Part shown: piece by piece, positions 1-5,609 of the stretch
Numbering within the stretch: the first letter of the stretch is position 1
How the letters are laid out: the number at the start of each line of letters is the position of its first letter
IMG/VR virus record: IMGVR_UViG_3300042923_001758
Coordinates: 1 to 52,623 of that record
Source of the DNA: a virus
DNA: 52,623 nucleotides
Direction: 5' to 3' (one strand)
Made by a program: the position numbers and the translations under genes
Notes under the pieces: generated by a model
Told to the model about the DNA's origin: nothing
Databases searched by the model: none
The model's input: the letters and a program-made list of their open reading frames with translations, nothing else

Positions 1-303
1 TTAGTATCTTTCTCTTGCATAGTAGAATAATTTTTCTATAATTTCTGTTATGCCGTAGCGAGCGTCTACGAATGTGATAAATTCTCCATAATTTGTATAG
101 GCTATAAATGCAGGAGTATCTGCTAAATTATCTATATAAATCCTAAAAGGCTTTTCTTCTTCTAAATATTCGAGGTATCCCCAATTGATAAGTATTTCGC
201 TTTCGCTAATATTGCTTATGCTCCAATCCCAATTTTCGTCCTTGCTGCTTAATTCCTTAATAATTTCCTCAACCTCTGACTTATACTCCATTAAATTAAA
301 CAT
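1..303 (-). CDS. Hypothetical small acidic phage protein
   Basis: I do not recognise this 100-residue protein. It is strongly acidic, rich in Glu and Asp with several Trp and Tyr, and has no membrane segment or obvious motif, so it is probably a small cytosolic phage protein. The ATG is preceded by a good GGAGG-type site. It follows ardA on the same strand after about 107 bases and may be co-transcribed from the ardA promoter. Small acidic proteins beside ardA often belong to early host-takeover or anti-defence regions, but nothing in this sequence shows such a role. The stop codon lies at the very edge of the window. Confidence 0.65.
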   Translation of the reverse strand: MFNLMEYKSEVEEIIKELSSKDENWDWSISNISESEILINWGYLEYLEEEKPFRIYIDNLADTPAFIAYTNYGEFITFVDARYGITEIIEKLFYYARERY

Positions 304-410
304 CTTCTAGCCCTCCGTGTTGTTCTTTTTGTGTAATCCTGTGACTTATTATATAGGTTATCAAAATGTTTTAGTATGGCGAGAGGCTTTCGCCCCTTCG
401 CCTATCCCCG

Positions 411-896
411 TTATCTAGGGAAATTTATTATTACTTTATCAGCTAACTCTATAAAGTTTACACCGTCGCACTCCATATCGTTTAAGTATCTGCTGTAATC
501 GAAATATCTTACAATATCGTCAGGGATAGTATCAAAGAAACAAGTTTCGTCTAAGTAGATAGAAACCGCATCCTCTTTATCTAGGTTGGTACCGTGTACC
601 ATATAGATCATATCATTAGATACCATTTCGATTGCTTCCTCTAGTGAGTACCCGCCTTGTTTAGCGATCTGGAGGACTAACTCGCTTTCGTATTCGTCGA
701 GCTCCTCGATTTTCTCGATAGCCTCTCGGATTTGGTATATGTAGCTGAATTTAATTTCTTCATAGTCAACCACGAGTATTTCGTCGTCTGCGTTCTTTTG
801 AATTTCTTCAATCGCGCTATCTAAATCCTCAGTACTTCCGATAGTGAACCATTTAAAATCATACTTTGAGATATTTTCTAAACATACATTAAACAT
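411..896 (-). CDS. ardA: ArdA-like antirestriction protein
   Basis: This 161-residue, very acidic protein has the layout of ArdA family DNA mimics, which block type I restriction enzymes by imitating bent B-form DNA. An N-terminal segment begins MFNVCLENISKYDFKWF. A DYEEI segment follows near residue 64, then an acidic helix (IEKIEELDEYESELV, about residues 80-95), an SLEEAIEMV helix, and a C-terminal segment with DIVRYFDYSRYLNDM. The length matches the family (about 165 residues). The ATG at 896 follows CGGAGGTTATCAAA. A clean sigma-A promoter lies about 50 bases upstream, unlike the surrounding operons, which suggests immediate-early expression. The family call comes from recognised sequence pattern only; no search was run. 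Confidence 0.75.
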   Translation of the reverse strand: MFNVCLENISKYDFKWFTIGSTEDLDSAIEEIQKNADDEILVVDYEEIKFSYIYQIREAIEKIEELDEYESELVLQIAKQGGYSLEEAIEMVSNDMIYMVHGTNLDKEDAVSIYLDETCFFDTIPDDIVRYFDYSRYLNDMECDGVNFIELADKVIINFPR

Positions 897-944
897 TTTG
901 ATAACCTCCGTAGTTGTGTAGTTTTATGTCGTCCTTACTCTTTT

Positions 945-973
945 ATTATATACCGATATCCGTAATACTTCAA
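945..973 (-). promoter_or_regulatory. Sigma-A promoter of ardA
   Basis: Read on the minus strand: TTGAAG, 17 bases, TATAAT. The -10 is perfect and the -35 matches 4 of 6. An AATACGTATT palindrome at 972-981 overlaps the -35 and could be an operator. It sits about 50 bases before the ardA start. Confidence 0.7.
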
Positions 974-1060
974 TACGTATTAACAATATTTTTACAGTAA
1001 GTATTGGTATAATAAACACCCGTATAAAATATTATTAATCTTGCTTCTAATATCTTCTTA

Positions 1061-1534
1061 TCAAATAACACCTATGCGAATGAACTCAAGGAGCTTATTC
1101 CCTAGCGCTCTTGACATTCCTTTATTAAATACACATCTTACTATAGTTATCTCGTTAATTGTATCGTCATCAAAATGTTTAATACCGTCCCACGATAATT
1201 TAAAGATATTCTGTGCCTCTATCTCAATTTCGTTGTTTACTACAGCAATTCCGAACGTTCCGTGCTCCCGATATCTGACGAGAGGTACCGCATAAAACGG
1301 GTCTTGACCACTTTTTGCATTGCGATTCTCGTTCTTTGTTAGCGGGATAACTTTTATTTTATCTGCTCTCCCTACTTCTTCATATTCTCCAACTACCATA
1401 GCAGGACGTATCCCCTTAATATTCCATACATTCGTATCGTATGCCCCGAGGTCTACGCCGATAATATCTCCATGACTTATTTTGATTTGTTCCTTTTTTA
1501 ACCTATCAAATATAGTTACTATATCCATTCTCAT
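1061..1534 (-). CDS. PemK/MazF-like family protein
   Basis: The 157-residue protein carries the beta-barrel signature of the PemK/MazF endoribonuclease fold: HGDIIGVDLG near residues 20-30, then GIRPAMVVGE, then KIKVIPLTKN. MazF-like enzymes cleave RNA, but phage copies also occur alone with other roles. No antitoxin-like gene is adjacent: the upstream gene is separated by a terminator and a promoter, and the downstream gene is ardA. It could be a solitary toxin-like effector or an enzymatically inactive relative. The ATG at 1534 is used with GAGGAG about 12 bases upstream; an in-frame ATG two codons later is also possible. The regulon element lies 31 bases upstream. Confidence 0.6.
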   Translation of the reverse strand: MRMDIVTIFDRLKKEQIKISHGDIIGVDLGAYDTNVWNIKGIRPAMVVGEYEEVGRADKIKVIPLTKNENRNAKSGQDPFYAVPLVRYREHGTFGIAVVNNEIEIEAQNIFKLSWDGIKHFDDDTINEITIVRCVFNKGMSRALGNKLLEFIRIGVI

Positions 1535-1564
1535 TTTATAAGCGTCTCCTCAAGTCTGTTTTTG

Positions 1565-1595
1565 AGTATTTAGTAAAATAAACTTGATTTGTTAC
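1565..1595 (-). promoter_or_regulatory. Early regulon element, copy A
   Basis: Minus strand GTAACAA, 14 bases, ACTAAATACT. This copy has CGTAAC where the other six have TGTAAC. It precedes the MazF-like gene and directly follows the terminator of the preceding operon. Confidence 0.65.
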
Positions 1596-1599
1596 GTAG

Positions 1600-1623
1600 A
1601 AAAAGCGTCCCTAAATGGAACGC
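1600..1623 (-). terminator. Rho-independent terminator after the dNMP kinase operon
   Basis: On the minus strand GCGTTCC pairs with GGGACGC across a 5-base loop and is followed by TTTTT. It ends the 1629-2880 operon just before regulon element A. Confidence 0.65.
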
Positions 1624-1628
1624 CATGT

Positions 1629-2021
1629 TTATTCGTCTATCTGTCTTGTTTTAGTTTTATGAGTCGAGCCCATATTATGAGTATATTTTAAAGAAAAAAA
1701 TTCTATTTTATCAGCCGGGAGCGGTGTCTCGTGTTTATCCCTAAATCTTATTTGAGTAGTGGACAGTACAGGGTATTCTTTCTTTTTTGATTTGAGTCTG
1801 TCTTTATCTCTAAAGTCGTCACCTAGAATAATATTAGATAGCCTAGTGAGTACGTAAGATTTTGGATATTCTCCTACTGCCTCAAAATACTCCTCTAAAA
1901 GCATATTGATAATCTTATTAAGATCAGCTATAGATATGCCGCGGTTATTCTCTAGGCTTTCTATAATAGTGTCTAGTTTTTCATTAATTGCTTGATAATC
2001 CAGCCCGATAAATCTGTTCAT
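1629..2021 (-). CDS. Hypothetical phage protein
   Basis: This 130-residue protein is not recognised. The N-terminal half looks helical (LDTIIESLENN, LNKIINMLLEEYF). The C-terminal half is basic and low in hydrophobic residues and ends with TKTRQIDE. There is no membrane segment, Cys cluster or nucleotide-binding loop. The ATG at 2021 follows AGGAGGGG. It is the last gene of an operon with the dNMP kinase-like and sigma-4-like genes and is closed by a terminator at 1600-1623. Confidence 0.6.
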   Translation of the reverse strand: MNRFIGLDYQAINEKLDTIIESLENNRGISIADLNKIINMLLEEYFEAVGEYPKSYVLTRLSNIILGDDFRDKDRLKSKKKEYPVLSTTQIRFRDKHETPLPADKIEFFSLKYTHNMGSTHKTKTRQIDE

Positions 2022-2033
2022 TATATACCCCTC

Positions 2034-2336
2034 CTATAGTTGTCTGCTAATGTTGTCCTCTATCTTTTTATCAATGTTAGATAGCTGAAAACTTACCCCC
2101 TGCTGCGTAATATTAAGCGCGTTTGCTACCTCTGTCTGCGTATAGCCTTTTAGATAATATAGGTCTAAAATGCCTGTCTGTCTGCCCGAAAAACCGCACT
2201 CGTTTATAAATTTATCTAAATCGAGGAGTATATCCGCTATACCCGAGAAATTACAGCTATTTATCATAACCGCTTTAAGTTTTTCGTAGCTCATTAATAA
2301 GGATTTAACACGCTCTACTGTATTCATTTTATGCAT
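2034..2336 (-). CDS. Sigma-70 region 4-like HTH protein
   Basis: The 100-residue protein ends in a helix-turn-helix typical of sigma region 4: FSGRQTGILDLYYLKGYTQT followed by EVANALNITQQGVSFQLSNI (about residues 48-90). The N-terminal 45 residues are helical and contain no recognisable region 2, so it cannot be a complete sigma factor by itself. It resembles ArpU-like and YvrI-like phage regulators that act on late genes. It overlaps the dNMP kinase-like gene by 8 bases and is translated from an ATG with GGAGG upstream; an in-frame second ATG lies three codons later. A late-gene activator is a reasonable role but is inferred. Confidence 0.65.
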   Translation of the reverse strand: MHKMNTVERVKSLLMSYEKLKAVMINSCNFSGIADILLDLDKFINECGFSGRQTGILDLYYLKGYTQTEVANALNITQQGVSFQLSNIDKKIEDNISRQL

Positions 2337-2880
2337 GATAATTTGCCTCCGCTCTGACGAGATATAAAACGCTTTCTATCTTTTGATAAAGCTCCTCTAA
2401 TGTGCCATTATTCGAAATTTGATAATCATAGAGCATGGCCTCCGCTTGCTCTTCGGTCTCGTGCTCTAAGTCCGCAGGATTAAAAATGTCCCCGTTCTCT
2501 ACTATTCTTTTAATCTGATCTTCACGGGTAACAGCTACTTTTACCACAATATAGCCATTATCTTTTAAATAAGTATACTCATTGAGTTGTCTTGTATCGG
2601 TAATAATAACATTTCCATATTGATTTTCTTTAAGATAATCGCTTATACTGCGGTCTGTGTAGTTAATCCATACGTTCGGCTCAAAGCTCCTGAAATATTG
2701 GCCTATTCCTTGATACATAGCCCGAGGTTTTCCCTCTGCTACTTTCTCAGGGAAATACTCATTTAAAATATTTCTGATACCCTCAGCAAAAGCAAAACGT
2801 CTAAATCCATAGTTTTCAATTAAATAATTACCAACCGTATCTTTACCACTCCTCATTTTTCCAACTAGTGCAATTTTCAT
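2329..2880 (-). CDS. Deoxynucleoside monophosphate kinase-like P-loop protein
   Basis: This 183-residue protein begins with a P-loop, VGKMRSGKDT (about residues 6-15), followed by YLIENYGFRRFAFA, the pattern of dNMP and adenylate-type kinases. A VIITDTRQLNEY segment near residue 92 resembles the Walker B and sugar-binding region of phage dNMP kinases. Such enzymes phosphorylate dNMPs to dNDPs with ATP, which fits the nearby thyX, dut and ribonucleotide reductase. It is the first gene of a three-gene operon. The ATG follows GGAGGTTTCAAG, and regulon element B lies 60 bases upstream. Confidence 0.65.
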   Translation of the reverse strand: MKIALVGKMRSGKDTVGNYLIENYGFRRFAFAEGIRNILNEYFPEKVAEGKPRAMYQGIGQYFRSFEPNVWINYTDRSISDYLKENQYGNVIITDTRQLNEYTYLKDNGYIVVKVAVTREDQIKRIVENGDIFNPADLEHETEEQAEAMLYDYQISNNGTLEELYQKIESVLYLVRAEANYHA

Positions 2881-2939
2881 CTTGAAACCTCCTAAACACT
2901 TGATTTTATGGGGCTTTGAGGTTTTCTCTCACTCCCTCA

Positions 2940-2970
2940 AGTAATTAGTAAAAAAAGTTGACTTTGTTAC
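2940..2970 (-). promoter_or_regulatory. Early regulon element, copy B
   Basis: Minus strand TGTAACAA, 14 bases, ACTAATTACT (one change from ACTAAATACT). It faces the dNMP kinase operon and physically overlaps the plus-strand promoter of the divergent XRE gene. Confidence 0.65.
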
Positions 2971-2986
2971 ATGGGCTATGTACAAT
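2958..2986 (+). promoter_or_regulatory. Sigma-A promoter of the XRE regulator
   Basis: TTGACT, 17 bases, TACAAT: both hexamers match the consensus at five of six positions. The -35 lies inside the spacer of regulon element B, so the two divergent promoters should compete for polymerase. Confidence 0.75.
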
Positions 2987-2998
2987 ATACTTATAAGC

Positions 2999-3020
2999 GT
3001 AATTCGTTTCAAAGAATTAC
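2999..3020. promoter_or_regulatory. Inverted repeat, probable XRE operator
   Basis: GTAATTC and GAATTAC flank an 8-base centre just downstream of the -10 of the XRE promoter, so a bound protein would block transcription start. The adjoining 13-mer TTATAAGCGTAAT (2991-3003) recurs at 46784-46796 upstream of terS, again next to an ATTAC half-site. Confidence 0.45.
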
Positions 3021-3045
3021 TACAAACTAACACGGAGGACACATA

Positions 3046-3468
3046 ATGGGCGAAATTGAAATATATAAAAAAGAAGATGGTTATAAGGGGTTGGTTCTTT
3101 CAGCATTAAGCGATGGCGGTAGACGTGTTTTAGACATGGCTACGGAAATAAGAATTACATGCAATTTGGACGAGCACCTTAAAGCGCTAGGTCTTACTCA
3201 AGCTGAACTCGCGCAGATAACAGGCATGAGGCAAGCGACCATCTCAGAGCTGGTTACTAAACGTAAAGCAAATGTTTCTATAGCTCATATGCTCGTTTTA
3301 ATGCTTATTCTCAAAATACCTAAATTCTCAGATATGTTCGAGATGACTTTCGACGAAGAAACAGTAGAACAAATGGCTAAAGATCGTAAGGCATGGGAGA
3401 AAAGCAAAAAGATACCCGAAGAAATGGCTGACCTTATGGTGGAAAATGTATTACGTAAAGTTAGATAA
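3046..3468 (+). CDS. XRE/Cro-CI family transcriptional regulator
   Basis: A 140-residue protein with a central XRE helix-turn-helix (LKALGLTQAELAQITGMRQA, then TISELVTKR, about residues 46-75) and a helical C-terminus rich in charged residues (EETVEQMAKDRKAWEKSKK). It is one of the few plus-strand phage genes and is divergent from the dNMP kinase operon. Its sigma-A promoter overlaps the operon's own element. The ATG follows ACGGAGGACACATA. The layout suggests a repressor or switch protein that is autoregulated through the inverted repeat at its transcription start. Whether it is the lysogeny repressor or a lytic Cro-like protein cannot be told from sequence. Confidence 0.75.
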   Translation: MGEIEIYKKEDGYKGLVLSALSDGGRRVLDMATEIRITCNLDEHLKALGLTQAELAQITGMRQATISELVTKRKANVSIAHMLVLMLILKIPKFSDMFEMTFDEETVEQMAKDRKAWEKSKKIPEEMADLMVENVLRKVR

Positions 3469-3474
3469 AAAATA

Positions 3475-3502
3475 CCCGCTGATTAGGCGGGCTTTTCTTT
3501 TA
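3475..3502 (+). terminator. Bidirectional terminator between convergent genes
   Basis: CCCGC, a 7-base loop, then GCGGG, with a T-rich tail on the plus strand and an A-run before it that serves as the tail on the minus strand. It separates the XRE gene from the convergent gene ending at 3500. Confidence 0.75.
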
Positions 3503-4051
3503 TATACAATGACACTCTTCACAAGGAGTCTCACAGTCACAAGGGACGAACTCCTTTTCTGTGAGCGTCATTTCAGCGATTAATATATTATTATTGAAAT
3601 ATCTTAAAAGTTGCTTGCTCTCCTCTGATTTAATCGCATATCTTACACCCTTAATATCTCCGCCCGATACCGCGTCAATCTCGGTGATCTCGTCATCAGC
3701 ATATTCTGACGAGATAGGTTCCGTAGGTAGTTCTATCTCCTCACCCTTTGCGAGCTTATGATAAACTTCGTCATAAAACGGCTGATCCTCGTTATCCTGC
3801 GCCCTTTCGATAGTGCCGTCCTCATTAGCGCTTACTACAACAATAAAAGGCTCAATATTTCCGTTATGCTCTACCGTCATGCGAACGGGTTCGCTGTATC
3901 CCTCAACCATAAAAGCCGTTTCAAATATGACTTGACTCAATTTTATGCTGCCTGTTCTTTGCCCCATCTTATTAAGTGTATCTATTAAAATGCTCTCAAT
4001 TATTTTACTGATTCCCTCTATTTTAATCTCACCGTTAATCTGTATTCTCAT
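3500..4051 (-). CDS. Hypothetical protein with a Cys-rich tail
   Basis: Not recognised. The 183-residue protein is acidic. Its first 90 residues look like an alpha/beta domain (MRIQINGEIKIEGISKIIES), followed by a Glu/Asp-rich linker. The C-terminus is a cluster of five Cys and one His (PCDCETPCEECHCI) that could bind zinc or another metal. It is the last gene of the dut-thyX operon and is closed by the bidirectional terminator at 3475-3502. The ATG follows GGAGGTAGTCATA. Its neighbours suggest a role in early phage metabolism, but nothing in the sequence defines one. Confidence 0.6.
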   Translation of the reverse strand: MRIQINGEIKIEGISKIIESILIDTLNKMGQRTGSIKLSQVIFETAFMVEGYSEPVRMTVEHNGNIEPFIVVVSANEDGTIERAQDNEDQPFYDEVYHKLAKGEEIELPTEPISSEYADDEITEIDAVSGGDIKGVRYAIKSEESKQLLRYFNNNILIAEMTLTEKEFVPCDCETPCEECHCI

Positions 4052-4056
4052 TATGA

Positions 4057-4332
4057 CTACCTCCGTCTATTGTTGGTGTTTTTATACTTGCATTTTCTTG
4101 ATTGCTTTCTAAAGGAGCTAAACTCCTCGGGAGTTGTAATCCTACGCATAGCCTCTATAAAATAAGGCTCATAGGGTATGACCTTTTGATAGTATAGTTT
4201 GATCATCAGCCGAGTGCCGTCCATATGCTTAAAATGTGAATGATACGTATAGGGTTTATTTTTACGGACTAAAGTAAAACCTCTGCCTTGAAGTATTCTG
4301 AATTCCCCATCCTCGAAAATACTTGAGCTCAT
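4057..4332 (-). CDS. Hypothetical small basic protein
   Basis: A 91-residue protein that I do not recognise. It is rich in Arg, Lys and aromatic residues (RKNKPYTYHSHFKHMDGTRL) and ends in a strongly basic tail (KQSRKCKYKNTNNRRR), so it could bind nucleic acid. There are no membrane segments. The ATG at 4332 follows GAGGGGGCGGAGCT. It lies between thyX and the Cys-rich gene with short spacers (24 and 5 bases) in one operon. Confidence 0.6.
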   Translation of the reverse strand: MSSSIFEDGEFRILQGRGFTLVRKNKPYTYHSHFKHMDGTRLMIKLYYQKVIPYEPYFIEAMRRITTPEEFSSFRKQSRKCKYKNTNNRRR

Positions 4333-4356
4333 AGCTCCGCCCCCTCTATAGAGTTT

Positions 4357-5028
4357 TTATATTATCTCTTTTTTAAGTGGTCTTATTCCGCAGGATTTCG
4401 CCTCGTCGCAGTATCCGAGGCTTACGCATTTAGGGGTCATATGATAAGCGATATAATCCCATCCTTGACCATCCTCCCTATTATCAAGCTCACTAAGCGC
4501 CTGTTTAATGTCTTTTATTAACTGTCTGACCTCATGATAAGCTCTTGAGCATAGTCTTAAATGTGCTAAATGTATAAGCGCTCTAGCGTTAATCTTAAAT
4601 GCGATTTTTGTAGTATGACCGAGCGGTAATATATTCGCTGTATCCTCTTGAGGAATATCGAGAGCAGCAAGTATTTTATAGGTCTCCTTGACCTGCTCCA
4701 TAAGCTCGGTATAAGCCTTTAATGCCTCGGAATTATTCGAGATTTTAGGCGGTATAAAATAGTCCATATTTTCATAATTGATATATCTTGTAGAGGCTTG
4801 CAGCCTACTTGTTCCGATAATATGAGTATAAATCTCACGGATAGCCCGAGCGGAGTATCCGTCAAGCTCTAACACAACGTCTACGAACTCAAAAGTCCTC
4901 GTATGGTTAGCCATTAGACAATGTTTAGCGATCCCCGCCGACGGTTCCGAGTCCCAACAAATAGCTGCTACCTCTCCGACTAACTCTAAAGGGTTCTTTG
5001 TATAGTCTAAAATTCTTACTCTACCCAT
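4357..5028 (-). CDS. thyX: FAD-dependent thymidylate synthase ThyX
   Basis: ThyX makes dTMP from dUMP using methylene-tetrahydrofolate, with FAD and NADPH doing the reduction. The 223-residue length fits the family. The STRYINYENMDYFIPP segment (about residues 80-95) and the later NARALIHLAHLRLCSRAYHE helix, which matches the conserved Arg-rich dUMP-binding helix, support the call. The usual RHR of the signature RHRxxSxxxxSxR is replaced: here it reads YTHIIGTSRLQASTRY, so the flavin-binding motif is divergent although the S...STRY part is intact. It overlaps dut by 8 bases, which couples removal of dUTP to synthesis of dTMP. The ATG follows AAAGGAGGACGTGATTA. Confidence 0.85.
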   Translation of the reverse strand: MGRVRILDYTKNPLELVGEVAAICWDSEPSAGIAKHCLMANHTRTFEFVDVVLELDGYSARAIREIYTHIIGTSRLQASTRYINYENMDYFIPPKISNNSEALKAYTELMEQVKETYKILAALDIPQEDTANILPLGHTTKIAFKINARALIHLAHLRLCSRAYHEVRQLIKDIKQALSELDNREDGQGWDYIAYHMTPKCVSLGYCDEAKSCGIRPLKKEII

Positions 5029-5497
5029 TAATCACGTCCTCCTTTTCGTTGCTTGAGCCAAAACCGCCCGATCTATGCTTGTGGATAACGGAGTCATTGT
5101 CAGCCGTAAGGTATTTCACAAATATGCCCTGCACTATTCGCTCGCCCTCCTGTATAACTACCATCCTGTCGCTCGTATTGCATAGCGCTATTCCGATATT
5201 GCCGTCGTTGTCCTCATTTCCATAGTAAGAGGAGTCAATTACTCCGACTTGATTTACGAGCTTTAATCCTTTTTTAGTCGCGATCGAGCTTCTAACGTAT
5301 AGATTTAAAACCTCGTCGCGCAGCATATAGGCTTTTATATTAGTCCATATAATCACTGTTTGATTTGGTTTAAAAAGTACGTCTATAGGAGAATAAAAAT
5401 CGTAACCCGCGCTCCTGTCGTCTGCTCTTTTTGGGAGCATTCCGTCTTTCTCGTAATGTAAAGCCTCAATAGTAACGTGTTTAAATCCTCTTTTCAT
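5021..5497 (-). CDS. dut: Trimeric dUTPase (dUTP diphosphatase)
   Basis: Hydrolyses dUTP to dUMP and pyrophosphate, keeping uracil out of DNA and feeding ThyX. All five motifs of the trimeric family are present in order in 158 residues: SAGYDFYS, RSSIATKKGL, GVIDSSYYGNEDNDGNIGI, GERIVQGIF and the C-terminal RSGGFGSS arm that closes over the active site. Motif 3 has a slightly longer loop than usual (GNEDNDGN). It is the first gene of a four-gene operon and overlaps thyX. Regulon element C lies 44 bases upstream of the ATG, and GGAGG is present. Confidence 0.92.
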   Translation of the reverse strand: MKRGFKHVTIEALHYEKDGMLPKRADDRSAGYDFYSPIDVLFKPNQTVIIWTNIKAYMLRDEVLNLYVRSSIATKKGLKLVNQVGVIDSSYYGNEDNDGNIGIALCNTSDRMVVIQEGERIVQGIFVKYLTADNDSVIHKHRSGGFGSSNEKEDVING

Positions 5498-5540
5498 GTT
5501 GTGCCTCCTAAAATGTTTTTGTTTGGAGCAGTCTCGCTCA

Positions 5541-5571
5541 AGTATTTAGTAAAGTTTTTAGGAGTTGTTAC
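5541..5571 (-). promoter_or_regulatory. Early regulon element, copy C
   Basis: Minus strand TGTAACAA, 14 bases, ACTAAATACTTGAG, in front of the dut-thyX operon. Confidence 0.7.
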
Positions 5572-5580
5572 ACGTAAAAT

Positions 5581-5609
5581 AAAAAAAGAGAGGAATAAAT
5601 CCCCTCTAT
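5581..5609 (-). terminator. Terminator of the ribonucleotide reductase gene
   Basis: On the minus strand AGAGGGGA pairs with TCCTCTCT (one G-T pair) followed by a T7 run. It starts within the last codon of the reductase gene. Confidence 0.75.

Noticed and set aside
1041-1295. Plus-strand open frame of 84 codons
   Set aside because: It lies antisense to the MazF-like gene, has no ribosome site, and its composition mirrors the opposite strand.
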